Source of the DNA: Odontesthes bonariensis | Lineage: Eukaryota; Chordata; Actinopteri; Atheriniformes; Atherinopsidae | Length of the DNA stretch: 64,000 nt | Direction of reading: 5' to 3' | NCBI RefSeq assembly: GCF_027942865.1 | Contig: NC_134510.1 | Location: 27,521,209 to 27,585,208 of the forward strand | Part shown: positions 1-10,794 of the stretch, one piece after another | Layout: the number at the start of each line of letters is the position of its first letter | Numbering within the stretch: the first letter of the stretch is position 1 | Translations under genes and position numbers: made by a program | Notes under the pieces: generated by a model | The model's database searches: none | What the model was told of the DNA's origin: nothing | What the model saw: only the letters and a program-made list of their open reading frames with translations

Positions 1-1503
1 AGGTTGCGCAATTATTATAGGAGTAGGATCAGCAGAAAATCTCCAGGTCACAGAAACAAATGGTGTTTCTGTTGGAGTGAGACTTGTTGTGAACATCACC
101 GTCCCTCCTATAGATGCATTCAGAGGACCATCTGGTAACACACCAGCTTCCTCAGTTAAACCTGCAGGAGACAGTTTTTGGTTTTATTGGGAATCTAATC
201 AATACATTCAAATACCTTCTATGAGCAGGATTTCTTTTTTACGACACAGGAGGCTTTTGTTATTTCATTATCAGTTAGAGGTAGAATCTTTTCAATAGCT
301 GATTAAATATCAATAGTCTGCAAAGGGAAAAATTCTTCATTAGATACAGTATATTTACAGTTTCACACAGAAAGTTAATTGAGTGCTTGAATGATTCAGT
401 CCCCCACCTCTCTCTCTCTCACACACACACACGTTATATTGATGATCCGGCATTGGAAGAAAACTAGTTTGGAACCTAACAAAAGAAAATGTTGCCATGT
501 GCAACGTGTGCAGGACAGCTGACATGGAGGTGAATGTGAGTAAGAGAAAGGAACAATTAATCATTCTGTTACTAATAACCTACTTAAATCAATAAATATG
601 TCAATGAAATGATGAATTCCACCAATTAAATAGTCCTATTTTCAAGAAAATATGGTTTGAAAATTAGAACATAACCTGCATGTAGTGGCCCGGATAGAGT
701 CCAGACCTCAGTGCAATTCAGACATTTATGGACTTAAGTTTTCCAACAATGATGAACTTTGGACATTGATAATTGAAGGCGCACATGACTTTTCAGAAAT
801 GTTGTGAAAAAGACTAGTTTTACAGTTAGAAAAGGAAAGCCACCACCGAGCAAATGTACCTTGCAGCTGTCTGCTGTGTTTATCATGATGTTACATTTGA
901 ATGCTCTCTCATGTGTAGAAAGTGAGGAAAATCTGTGTTGGTCTTTTTTTTCCACCAAAGTGTATCTATGTATTTATATTCATTCTATTCTATTTTCTAA
1001 GCTTTTTATTTACTTATTTACATATTTGTTTATTCATGTTCCCATCTTACACAGACTCAAACAGCATTTGATTTCTTATTAACTTTGCTATGTCTGTATG
1101 TTAGATGCATCTCCCTGTATATGTTTGCTCGTATATTGTCTTCATAAAACAAAATAGTTACAGAATAGATAGAATAAGAAATGTATGCTTTCCGAGTGAA
1201 AGAGTTTCCTTCTATGTAGCTTATTGTTAGCTTTGATGTTAGCTGTAATGTTATATCCTCATTTGTAAATTGCTTTGGATAAAAGCGTCTGTTAAATGCA
1301 TAAACATAAACACATAAATCACTGAACAAGTATTTTTATCATACATAAATGTAAACATCCAACTAAATATTTCAATTTAAAGTTTAAGAAAATTGGTTGC
1401 TTACTCTGTAACTCAGCTGTTAATGTTTTCTTAATCTTCTGTGTGATAAACACTAACCTGAGATGGCTCCAAAGATGATGAAATATATTGTGGCTGTTTC
1501 CAT
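1..1503 (-). CDS. CEACAM-like Ig receptor, 5' end only (gene A)
   Basis: Two exons are visible. The signal-peptide exon is 1458-1503 ([15 protein letters not shown], donor GTTAG, ends in phase 1). The V-type Ig exon runs from about 164 down past the window edge (acceptor CTGCAG; it begins [12 protein letters not shown] and contains [10 protein letters not shown]). The V exon matches those of the genes at 18598-18924 and 21485-21811. As in mammalian CEACAM N-domains, the B-strand position has no cysteine. The gene continues to the left, so downstream Ig domains, anchor and tail are unknown. The 1.3-kb intron holds a CT/CA microsatellite and a 145-bp block also found at 16187-16329. The 5' flank, on the minus strand, carries the GAAAGAAGTGGCG-type block shared with the relic at 20143. 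Expected to be a type I surface protein. Confidence 0.75.
241..386 (+). repeat. Intronic block repeated at 16187-16329
   Basis: About 145 bp beginning ACGACACAGGAG and ending AAAGTTAATTGAGTGC. It is closely similar to 16187-16329 in the same orientation. Here it lies upstream of a V exon; in the other gene it lies just 3' of the third Ig exon. Confidence 0.75.
408..432. repeat. CT/CA microsatellite
   Basis: A short run of TC dinucleotides followed directly by AC dinucleotides inside the first intron of gene A. Confidence 0.9.
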
Positions 1504-1784
1504 TTTATCCTATGTGGTCATCTGTGAAGAAGAAAGAAGTGGCGTCTTTCACTCACTGACTGCTGCTTTAATGATTTCAGTGAGAAATAAAACGGAATGA
1601 AAGAAAAGTAGTGATTTCTGGATGTGATTGTAGTATAAGGAAGTAGCTGTGTATCTGACAGCTGAATGGTTCATCAGACCTGCACCCGTTGATGATTAAC
1701 AGATTTTAATTTTTTCCTCATCCTCTGTTGCCAATTTATTTTACAAGTGATTTAACACTCACAGTAACGGTACATAACATACAT
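1504..1784 (-). promoter_or_regulatory. 5' flank of gene A
   Basis: Immediately upstream (minus sense) of the gene A signal exon. It contains AAGAAAGAAGTGGCGTCTTTC and a TATAAGGAAGTAG block (GGAA core), both also present upstream of the relic signal exon at 20143, with a weaker match near 13263. Conservation between copies suggests promoter sequence. An ETS/PU.1-type site at GGAAGTA is only inference. Confidence 0.4.
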
Positions 1785-2178
1785 CAGAGGTCTTCAACAG
1801 GGGGGTCGCGAAATCTTTGGTTGATTAGACGATTTTTAACTTTTTTTTTTGTCAAACAGTTTTTGCTCACAAATTGTGTGCAAACGTGTGCCATCCACAC
1901 GATGGTTTGAGGATTCATTGTCCCATCTACATGCATGTTTAAAGTTAAAATCTGTGGATTATTTGAATAGCTCAGTGTTGTATGCAAGATGTTTGTTTAT
2001 AAATGGCAGTGGCACGGCCACCCTGTACCTTGCACATGTTTAAAATAAAAACATGAATATATTAACCTGTGTATTATTTGAATAGCTTAGTATTGAATGT
2101 ACAATAACAGAGTAGCTATGTTTATACACGGCACTAGGCCCCGTTAAATATAAAACACAATTGTATACCATATAAATA

Positions 2179-3405
2179 TGTAGCCCGGTGGTAAAATGAG
2201 GTTACTGTAATGACTGTATGGTGGGGTTGATAAAAATCTTACACCGTTCAAGACAGAAAGAAGTATATTAAAAAAACAACCTTTTATTTACTACTGCATA
2301 GCATTGGTGAGAGCTATGAATGTTGTAGTCTTGTTTCTGAAAGAAATACAATAGTATTTTACTTTGCCTTAATATTTAAATAATATAAAGGGTAATAGTA
2401 ACTATTGAGTAATTAGTTTACTTTGTAACTAAAACGGTATGGTTATAAATCAACCAAGAGCATTATTTTATGTAAATATTGCAATGGAAAGAAATGTTAG
2501 TGTGATCTAAGATGCACTGTGTATTTTATTTTGGTTCTGCCATGTAATTGGTGATTGAGACTGTCAGTCATGTGTTGGACTGGTGATTGGTGGAGAGGAA
2601 AGGTGAGCAGAGAAAAACGGGAAGGGTGGAGAACGAAAACGGAGATGAGGAGAAAGAGAAAAGTGAGAAACTGAGACTAAAGAAACTGGACAAAACAGGG
2701 AGAGAACGAAATTAAGAAGAAGTTGGAGGAGCTGGTGACCCGTGAGAGACGGGACGAGAGGAGGCAGAAGCAAGTAGTCCTGGCGAGCTTTGAGTTGAGC
2801 TAAGTGAGCTAGCTGTTTAGCTTCACGTGTTGGTTGCGCTCAATGGACGTCGGGAGGGAAGGACGAGTTAATTGCTACGCTCTCAATGTTTGGAATTAAT
2901 TTCAACGCTCTCAATGTTTGGAATTAATTTCAACGCTCTCAATGTTTTTTCATCTGGGATTTCGACTTCAGTTTTTTTGGTAACAGGCCTGCAACGGTTT
3001 CACTTTCCTGGAGGTTGTGAGTAACAAACTGAATGGGTTACATTTTGTTCAGGACTGTATATTGATATAAGTGGATCTTACTTGTTGTGCCCTGGTTGGG
3101 AAAAATTGGGCATTAATATTTTATTTATCTTGCTTTATGTGAAGAGGTATTTGTTTTCTTAAATGTCAAGACTTTTCCCAGCGATAAAGTTTATTGTGGT
3201 GACTATCCGAGTTCCTGTCACTCTTAGTTTATTTAGTTTAATAAAGTTAGGCTGAAGTATTTCGCCCAAAATTATAATGTTTCTCTGGGTCATATTTGTC
3301 TTAAACTAGGTCATTGGTGCCTCACACTAATTGGGGTACCAGATTTATACCGAACCCAAGCACCCTCCATTTTAATTTTCTACATAAAGTGTTAGAGGTG
3401 CTACA
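2179..3405 (+). repeat. 5' long terminal repeat
   Basis: 1227 bp, bounded by TGTAG and CTACA. It contains an AATAAA at 3240-3245 as a candidate polyadenylation signal and a short 28-bp tandem repeat at 2877-2946. It is nearly identical to 9571-10794. Confidence 0.95.
2877..2946 (+). repeat. 28-bp tandem repeat inside the LTR
   Basis: Two full copies and a partial third of a unit beginning ACGCTCTCAATGTTTGGAAT, at 2877-2904, 2905-2932 and 2933-2946. The same array is present in the 3' LTR near 10268-10337. Confidence 0.9.
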
Positions 3406-3410
3406 TAAAG

Positions 3411-3429
3411 TGGTGGCCCGTACGGGGAT
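3411..3429 (+). promoter_or_regulatory. Retrotransposon primer-binding site, tRNA-Ile type
   Basis: TGGTGGCCCGTACGGGGAT begins five bases after the 5' LTR. It is complementary to the 3' end of eukaryotic tRNA-Ile(AAU), ...CCCCGUACGGGCCA plus CCA. The complement is seen directly; the tRNA identity comes from known tRNA sequence. Confidence 0.8.
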
Positions 3430-3612
3430 TTGGTAGTAAATAAATTAAAAAAAAAAAATTATCTGACCCAGAAAAAATAAATGTAAGTTATTTTACTGTT
3501 TTAAATCAAATGCAATAGTGTGTTGCCAAAAAAAAAAAAAAAAAACTTTGCTACACTTTGCTTAACCTAACCTAACTAAGCACTAATTCTATAGAGAGCT
3601 ATAGCAAAGGTC

Positions 3613-6600
3613 ATGGGAATGGCTCAGTTGAGGCACTGGTGTAAGGGTGAAGGTATTGACCCAGAGTATGCCATACTGGTCAAAGATGTCCCAGAAGAGG
3701 CAGAGGTGAATTTCATTGAAGAAACTCTGCAGTCAATCAAGGCACTTGGTCGGGTTAAGGTGAGAGGTCGGATGTATGATCCACAGACTCAACGCTTAAC
3801 TGTGCTATGTGAGTGTAGGCAGAAAGTCAATGCTAAAGCCTGCCCGCTGGATGTCTTACCAGAAGGCTCTGATGAGGCATGGAGAATAATTGGACCTGCC
3901 GAAGAGGAAAATGAACCACAAAACCCTGGAAATGGAAGTAACCTTTCAGCAGACTCAGGTCAAGATCCCTCATTTAAAACATCCACCCCTGAAGCCATCA
4001 TCAGAGCAGTGGGCGAAGTCCTTCAAATGACAAACATCCAGTCAAGCAGTGAGAGTAGCCCTTACAGACGTCTGCGCACTTTCTCTGGAGTGCGACCCAC
4101 ACCTCCAGGGGAAGAAACATTGGAGAACTGGATTGAACAAGCAAAGTTAATGATCGAGGAGTCTGATCGACCTGAAAGAGAAATGAAAATGAGAGTCATG
4201 GAAAGTGTGAAGGGTGCAGCTTTAGAAATATTGCAAGCTGTTCGCTTCAATAACCCTGATGCAACAGCTATGGAGTTCCTCGAAATATTGGAGAACACGT
4301 TTGGTACACCTGAAACAGGAGACGATCTATACTTCACATTCAGACAACTGTGCCAGCAACCAAGTGAGAAACTATCCGAATTCCTGAGACGTATGGAACG
4401 AGTTCTCAATAAAGTTGTTCAAAAGGGTGGTCTGCAGTCAGCTACCGCCAATCAGGCACGTCTTGACCAGCTCATTAAAGGAGGCACTCGATCAGATCTA
4501 ATGATTTTAAATCTTCGCCTGAGAGAACGCCGGCAAAATCCCCCTTCATTTGTACAGTTGCTGAATGAAATACGGCATGAAGAGGAACACGAAGCTTCAC
4601 GTCGTAGATTACACCCGACCAAAGCCGTGTATGCTAAGAGCACCACCGCGGTGCCAGACAAAGAGATGAAAGATCTAATAACTGAAATACAAGGGCTCCG
4701 AACCCAAGTGAGTGAATTTACCACCTCACCACCCCTGCAAAGAGTTGCTGCTGCAACCTCAAAGCCCACGGTCAACACAATGAACGAGACCGTAGAGGAT
4801 AACGGCCTGCAAGCCTTAAAAGAAGAAGTTATAAAGCTCAGAAAGCAAGTTTCTGTCCTGTCCATTCAGCCCAGTTACAGTTCTGCTATAGTGCCACCCC
4901 ACGATGAAGCCAAGTCAAATTCAGTGTCCCAAAGACCTTTCACACCAAGGGACTCGAGTGGCTTCTTCTGTTATCGGTGTGGGGAGGATGGACACTTTTC
5001 AACTAAATGCACAGCCCCCGAGAACTACCCCAAAGTAATACAGAAGTTGATACAGGCGCAAAGGAAACCACGGACGAACCAGAAACAAAACAGCAATGCA
5101 AGACCAAAACCCACCAATGCAAATGTAAGGAGAAGCGCTATTATGGTAGAGACCAATAGTTTGCCAGAGGGATTAATTGGACCTCAGTCACTTGCCCAAG
5201 TCAAAATAAATGGCAAGCTCTGCACTGCTCTGATGGACAGTGGGTCACAAGTAACGATCATCTTTGACAGCTGGTACTCAGAACACCTGTCACACGTCCC
5301 ACTCCATCCCGTTACTGGTCTAGCCATATGGGGCCTCAGTGAATCAGGGAACAGCTACCCATACAAGGGTTACATCCATATTGATCTGGAGCTCCCTAGG
5401 CAATCAACGTCCAAAAGCCCCAAAGCAGTCCCTGTTCTGGCCTTAGTGTGTCCTGACCCACGTTGTTCTGAGACCGTACCAATCTTGGTCGGTACAAATG
5501 TCAAAGGGATTCAATCTATCAACTCGAACCCAGAAGCAAAAGGCTTAGAGTACGTCCACTCAGCCAAAGTCCAAGTGCAGGAACAAAGTTCGTTATCTGC
5601 CCATAAAGCACCGCTCACAAAAGGTATTGACGAATTACCTGTGGCTGATGTAAAGTGGACAGGGCCGGGCCCCTTAATCATTCCTGCTGGCGCAGAGTAT
5701 ATTGCCACTTGTAAAGCCAAAGTAAATCGAGAGGTTGGAGACAGCATATTAATAACTGAACGTGCTGCCTCACCTGCTCTCCCACCAAGTGTACTGGTCC
5801 AGCCCACAGTACTGTTCTCTAGAATGCTAGATAAGAACAGTTTTCTGGTACTACTGCGAAATGAGTCATTAAAGCAGACAGCTATTCCAGAGGGCACCAT
5901 TATTGCTCACCTGTATGTGGCTGACATGGTGATGGATGCCCCAGGAGCGAAGGTCAATACTAATCCCCCCATAGACCCGTCTTTGTTCCACTTTGGTGAT
6001 GCCACAATCAGCAAAGAATGGAAAGAAAGACTGCAGCACCAGTTGTCACAGCATTCCAATGTGTTTTCAATTGATGAATGGGATGTAGGTTTGGCTAAGG
6101 GGGTGGAACATCATATCCGCCTAACTGACAGTACTCCTTTCCGGGAGCGTTCTCGCCGCATTGCTCCAGCCGATTTGGATGACCTCAGGCGGCACCTTCA
6201 AGGGCTGCTTGCAGCAGGCATCATAAAGGAATCAAGAAGTCCCTACGCTTCTCCCATTGTCCTGGCCCGCAAAAAGAATGGTCAACTGCGGATGTGTATC
6301 GACTACCGAACATTAAATCGCAGAACCATCCCAGACCAGTACACGGTGCCACGGATCAATGATGCCTTAGACTGTCTGACGGGCAGTAAGTGGTTTTCTG
6401 TATTAGACCTCCGCAGCGGCTATTATCAGATCCCTATGGCTGAAGAGGACAAGGAAAAGACAGCTTTCATATGTCCTCTGGGGTTCTACCAGTTCGAACG
6501 GATGCCTCAGGGCATAACCGGGGCTCCTGCAACATTCCAAAGGCTGATGAAGAAAGCGGTTGGAGACATGCATCTGCTGGAGGTCATAGTGTACCTGGAC

Positions 6601-8355
6601 GATCTGATCGTGTTTGGCAGAACCCTGGAAGAGCATGAAGAGAGGCTGCTTAAGGTCATAGCACGCCTGGAGGAGGCTGGACTAAAGCTGTCCCTTGACA
6701 AGTGCCAGTTTTGTTGTTCACAAGTTACCTATGTGGGTCACATCGTCTCTGAGCATGGTATTGCTACCGACCCCAAAAAAGTGGAAGCTGTAACCCAATG
6801 GAAGCAGCCAACTGATCTCTCTTCTCTGCAGTCGTTCCTTGGATTCTGTGGCTACTATCGGCGATTCATAAAAAACTATTCCATCATCGTTCGACCCCTT
6901 ACTGAACTATGCAAAGGATATCCTCCCACACAAAAGAAAAGCAAGTCTAACCAAGGGACAAGCAAAACCTACTACAGGATTAACGAGCCTTTCGGCGATC
7001 GATGGGATCAGTCGTGCAGTGAGGCATTCCAACAAATCATTTCCTGCTTCACAAATGCACCTGTACTGGCATTTGCTGACCCTGCCAAACCCTATACCCT
7101 TCACATAGATGCCAGTATGCAGGGTCTGGGTGCGGTCCTGAATCAAGAACACCCTGAAGGATTGAGACCTGTGGCTTTTGCAAGCCGGAAGCTGAGTGCA
7201 TCCGAAAAAAACTATCCGGTGCACCAGCTGGAGTTTTTGGCTCTAAAGTGGGCTGTGGTTGACAAATTCCATGACTATTTGTATGGAGCTCAGTTTAAAG
7301 TACAAACGGACAACAATCCTTTAACATATGTTCTCACAACTGCTAGGCTCAATGCCACCGGTCATCGCTGGCTCTCTGCTCTCTCAACTTACGATTTCAC
7401 GCTGCAGTATAGATTAGGGGCTCACAATATTGATGCTGATGCGCTATCACGAAACCCCTTACCTACAGAAGATAAAGACTGGCAAACTGTGCCGTCTGAC
7501 AGCGTCAAAGCATTGTGTAAACAGACCAACACACCAAAAGGTTGTGACGAGACTATCACGGTCGCAGAGTCTCTAGGAGTTTCCCCTGGAGGTATACCTG
7601 CCTGCTACGCTTATCCAGTTCGCCTCGATCTGGGTTGTTTGATGCGACTTAGCCCCGATGACATAATCCGGGCCCAGGATGCAGACCCGGCAATCGCTCC
7701 CATTAAGCAGTCACTGTGCCAGGGTTCGCCATTCTCACCAGGGGATAACATTGTGGCTAATTTGCTAAACAGAGAGGCAAGTAAACTTGTCATCAAAGAT
7801 GGTTTGCTTTACAGAAGAGTTAAGAGACCCTCAGGAGCTGAAATTCATCAGATTGTGCTCCCTAAAGAACACGTCTCCATGGTGTTAAAATCACTCCATG
7901 ATGAGTCTGGGCACCTGGGAGTAGAGAAAACTGTTGGACTTGTCCGTGATAGGTTCTATTGGCCCAAGATGGGAGCTGAGGTTGAGCAATATGTAAGACA
8001 CTGTGGAAGGTGTATCACTCGTAAAGCGCTTCCGCAGCGAGCTGCTCCCTTAAAACAGATAACTAGTCAAGGTCCACTCGACCTTGTGTGCATCGATTTT
8101 CTGTCACTTGAGTCGGACTCGCAGGGGTTTTCCAACATCCTTGTAGTGACCGATCATTTTACGCGGTATGCACAAGCCTTCCCAGCTAAGGATCAAACGG
8201 CTGCCACGGAGGCAAAGATTCTTTGTGAGCGTTACTTCGTGCATTATGGACTCCCAGCACGAATACATTCGGACCAAGGGAGGGATTTTGAAAGCAGATT
8301 GATCAAAGACCTTTTGAAGATGCTCGGGATCCGTAAGTCAAGAACGACTCCCTAG
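3613..8355 (+). CDS. Gag-Pol polyprotein with PNMA-like Gag, stopped inside integrase
   Basis: 1580 codons. The order, by approximate residue, is: a Gag whose first 80 residues and capsid-like region (about 155-290) resemble vertebrate PNMA proteins; a CCHC zinc knuckle starting at Cys453 (CYRCGEDGHFSTKC); an aspartic protease with Asp-Ser-Gly at 542; reverse transcriptase with YLDD at 994-997; RNase H near 1165; an integrase zinc finger (H-H-C-C) near 1428-1470; and two integrase catalytic aspartates near 1492 and 1552. A TAG at 8353-8355 ends the frame before the third acidic residue of the D-D-E triad. Gag and Pol share one frame. The start at 3613 is the first ATG; another lies two codons later. 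Confidence 0.93.
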   Translation: MGMAQLRHWCKGEGIDPEYAILVKDVPEEAEVNFIEETLQSIKALGRVKVRGRMYDPQTQRLTVLCECRQKVNAKACPLDVLPEGSDEAWRIIGPAEEENEPQNPGNGSNLSADSGQDPSFKTSTPEAIIRAVGEVLQMTNIQSSSESSPYRRLRTFSGVRPTPPGEETLENWIEQAKLMIEESDRPEREMKMRVMESVKGAALEILQAVRFNNPDATAMEFLEILENTFGTPETGDDLYFTFRQLCQQPSEKLSEFLRRMERVLNKVVQKGGLQSATANQARLDQLIKGGTRSDLMILNLRLRERRQNPPSFVQLLNEIRHEEEHEASRRRLHPTKAVYAKSTTAVPDKEMKDLITEIQGLRTQVSEFTTSPPLQRVAAATSKPTVNTMNETVEDNGLQALKEEVIKLRKQVSVLSIQPSYSSAIVPPHDEAKSNSVSQRPFTPRDSSGFFCYRCGEDGHFSTKCTAPENYPKVIQKLIQAQRKPRTNQKQNSNARPKPTNANVRRSAIMVETNSLPEGLIGPQSLAQVKINGKLCTALMDSGSQVTIIFDSWYSEHLSHVPLHPVTGLAIWGLSESGNSYPYKGYIHIDLELPRQSTSKSPKAVPVLALVCPDPRCSETVPILVGTNVKGIQSINSNPEAKGLEYVHSAKVQVQEQSSLSAHKAPLTKGIDELPVADVKWTGPGPLIIPAGAEYIATCKAKVNREVGDSILITERAASPALPPSVLVQPTVLFSRMLDKNSFLVLLRNESLKQTAIPEGTIIAHLYVADMVMDAPGAKVNTNPPIDPSLFHFGDATISKEWKERLQHQLSQHSNVFSIDEWDVGLAKGVEHHIRLTDSTPFRERSRRIAPADLDDLRRHLQGLLAAGIIKESRSPYASPIVLARKKNGQLRMCIDYRTLNRRTIPDQYTVPRINDALDCLTGSKWFSVLDLRSGYYQIPMAEEDKEKTAFICPLGFYQFERMPQGITGAPATFQRLMKKAVGDMHLLEVIVYLDDLIVFGRTLEEHEERLLKVIARLEEAGLKLSLDKCQFCCSQVTYVGHIVSEHGIATDPKKVEAVTQWKQPTDLSSLQSFLGFCGYYRRFIKNYSIIVRPLTELCKGYPPTQKKSKSNQGTSKTYYRINEPFGDRWDQSCSEAFQQIISCFTNAPVLAFADPAKPYTLHIDASMQGLGAVLNQEHPEGLRPVAFASRKLSASEKNYPVHQLEFLALKWAVVDKFHDYLYGAQFKVQTDNNPLTYVLTTARLNATGHRWLSALSTYDFTLQYRLGAHNIDADALSRNPLPTEDKDWQTVPSDSVKALCKQTNTPKGCDETITVAESLGVSPGGIPACYAYPVRLDLGCLMRLSPDDIIRAQDADPAIAPIKQSLCQGSPFSPGDNIVANLLNREASKLVIKDGLLYRRVKRPSGAEIHQIVLPKEHVSMVLKSLHDESGHLGVEKTVGLVRDRFYWPKMGAEVEQYVRHCGRCITRKALPQRAAPLKQITSQGPLDLVCIDFLSLESDSQGFSNILVVTDHFTRYAQAFPAKDQTAATEAKILCERYFVHYGLPARIHSDQGRDFESRLIKDLLKMLGIRKSRTTP

Positions 8356-9501
8356 CATCCACAGGGAGACCCCCAGCCCGAAAGGTTCAATCGTACACTT
8401 CTGTCGATGCTGGGGACCCTTGATCCAAAGCAAAAGAACAAGTGGAGTCAAAAGATAAGTCAGTTGGTTCACGCCTACAACTGCACTCAAAATGAAGCAA
8501 CAGGGTACTCGCCCTACTTGTTAATGTTTGGACGAGAGGCTCGGCTACCAATAGACATTTGCTTCAGTGTGTCTGATGAAAGTTCAAAGTCCAATTCCTA
8601 TCATCAGTATGTCACCAAGCTGAAGAAAGATCTCGAGAGAGCTTACAACTTGGCGACAGAGTCAGCTGACAAGAATCATACACGGAACAAGGCAGCTCAC
8701 GATAAGCACGTGAAAGAACAAGTTCTGGAAAAAGGTGACAGAGTCTTACTGAAAAACTTTGGTGTCAAGGGAAAACAAAAGCTGAAAGGCAAATGGAGAC
8801 CTATGCCTTATCTGGTTGTGGATAAATTACCCAATCTTCCTGTGTACACAATTAAACCTGAACGAGGTGTGGGTCCAGAGAAGACGGTTCATAGGAATCA
8901 CTTGTTGCCTATTGGCTACCTTGTGAGACTTCCATTGGATGACAGTGAGACAAAACCACCAGAAAGATGCATAACAAAAGCACTACCACAACGAGCAAGT
9001 GGAGCTCTGCAGTATTCCAACAATGAAGAGGAAATGTACTCAGACTCAGAGTACGAGGAAAGATCCTTATTTCAACCAGTGGGAGTTGACTTGGATGGAC
9101 TACTAACTCATCCAGAGTTGTCCAACAGGATATCCGGGATCACTACTAGTGCAACTGAACAACCAAGATCCATCCAAGACTTGAGAGAATTGGAGCCAGT
9201 TCCTAGTACCTACTCAGACAACATTGCTGTCCCTGATCCAGCCCTTGATGATCCAGTTGGGGAAACAGACCTCAACTCGCTACGTATGCCTGCTGTAAGA
9301 TCAAAGAGAATTGCCCGACCTGTAGTTCGGCTGAGCTACGATGAACTCGGCAAGCCATCTGACCAGCCGGTGACAGTCTTCAGCCATGGAGTGTTGGTGG
9401 GAAGTGGAACTTACCAAGTCCCCAGAAGCCAGTTTTGCCATACCTTCTGGTGCCACCCCATGGCCATGTGTGAAACATGTTCTAGGTTAACTAGTCACTA
9501 A
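8356..9501 (+). pseudogene. Integrase remainder and C-terminal tail, in frame after the stop
   Basis: The reading frame resumes in the same phase directly after the TAG and stays open to 9501 (first ATG at 8407). It holds the rest of the integrase core, including its final catalytic acid, then an integrase C-terminal GPY/F-like module (GDRVLLKNFG ... KLKGKWRPMPY) and an acidic tail of unknown role. No frameshift separates it from the upstream part, so a single nonsense change is the only visible break. It would be translated only by readthrough or reinitiation. Confidence 0.85.
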
Positions 9502-9558
9502 AGTTGTACTCTGTTAGTTGTCCAACTTTTGGTTTGATGAGGACATCAAAATCTTTTA

Positions 9559-9570
9559 GCAGGGGAAAGA
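9559..9570 (+). promoter_or_regulatory. Polypurine tract
   Basis: GCAGGGGAAAGA ends exactly at the first base of the 3' LTR, the expected place for plus-strand priming in LTR retroelements. Confidence 0.85.
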
Positions 9571-10794
9571 TGTAGCCCGGTGGTAAAATGAGGTTACTGT
9601 AATGACTGTATGGTGGGGTTGATAAAAATCTTACACCGTTCAAGACAGAAAGAAGTATATTAAAAAAACAACCTTTTATTTACTACTGCATAGCATTTTT
9701 GAGAGCTATGAATGTTGTAGTCTTGTTTCTGAAAGAAATACAATAGTATTTTACTTTGCCTTAATATTTAAATAATATAAAGGGTAATAGTAACTATTGA
9801 GTAATTAGTTTACTTTGTAACTAAAACGGTATGGTTATAAATCAACCAAGAGCATTATTTTATGTAAATATTGCAATGGAAAGAAATGTTAGTGTGATCT
9901 AAGATGCACTGTGTATTTTATTTTGGTTCTGCCATGTAATTGGTGATTGAGACTGTCAGTCATGTGTTGGACTGGTGATTGGTGGAGAGGAAAGGTGAGC
10001 AGAGAAAAACGGGAAGGGTGGAGAACGAAAACGGAGATGAGGAGAAAGAGAAAAGTGAGAAACTGAGACTAAAGAAACTGGACAAAACAGGGAGAGAACG
10101 AAATTAAGAAGAAGTTGGAGGAGCTGGTGACCCGTGAGAGACGGGACGAGAGGAGGCAGAAGCAAGAAGTCCTGGCGAGCTTTGAGTTGAGCTAAGTGAG
10201 CTAGCTGTTTAGCTTCACGTGTTGGTTGCGCTCAATGGACGTCGGGAGGGAAGGACGAGTTAATTGCTACGCTCTCAATGTTTGGAATTAATTTCAACGC
10301 TCTCAATGTTTGGAATTAATTTCAACGCTCTCAATGTTTTTTCATCTGGGATTTCGACTTCTGTTTTTTTGGTAACAGGCCTGCAACGGTTTCACTTTCC
10401 TGGAGGTTGTGAGTAACAAACTGAATGGGTTACATTTTGTTCAGGACTGTATATTGATATAAGTGGATCTTACTTGTTGTGCCCTGGTTGGGAAAAATTG
10501 GGCATTAATATTTTATTTATCTTGCTTTATGTGAAGAGGTATTTGTTTTCTTAAATGTCAAGAGTTTTCCCAGCGATAAAGTTTATTGTGGTGACTATCC
10601 GAGTTCCTGTCACTCTTAGTTTATTTAGTTTAATAAAGTTATGCTGAAGTATTTCGCCCAAAATTATGTTTCTCTGGGTCATATTTGTCTTAAACTAGGT
10701 CATTGGTGCCTCACACTAATTGGGGTACCAGATTTATACCGAACCCAAGCACCCTCCATTTTAATTTTCTACATAAAGTGTTAGAGGTGCTACA
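9571..10794 (+). repeat. 3' long terminal repeat
   Basis: 1224 bp, TGTAG to CTACA. Differences from the 5' LTR include GG to TT near 9698, single changes near 10167, 10362, 10563 and 10642, and a missing TAA near 10667. Confidence 0.95.

Larger units (their letters stand above)
2179..10794 (+). mobile_element. Ty3/gypsy-type LTR retrotransposon, nearly intact
   Basis: The element runs from TGTAG to CTACA, with LTRs at 2179-3405 and 9571-10794, a primer-binding site, one gag-pol frame and a polypurine tract. The 4-bp target duplication is AATA (2175-2178 and 10795-10798). The unsplit hAT copy at 17573-18085 shows the pre-insertion sequence (ATAAATAGTAGG), confirming the junctions. By eye the LTRs differ by about six substitutions and one 3-bp indel, so insertion is recent. 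One in-frame TAG interrupts the integrase, so this copy probably cannot move by itself. Confidence 0.95.

Noticed and set aside
2564-2773. 69-codon frame repeated in both LTRs
   Set aside because: Low-complexity translation of a purine-rich LTR stretch, identical because the LTRs are identical.
4062-7224. Several minus-strand frames of 60-137 codons within the gypsy element
   Set aside because: Antisense shadows of gag-pol with no recognisable domains.
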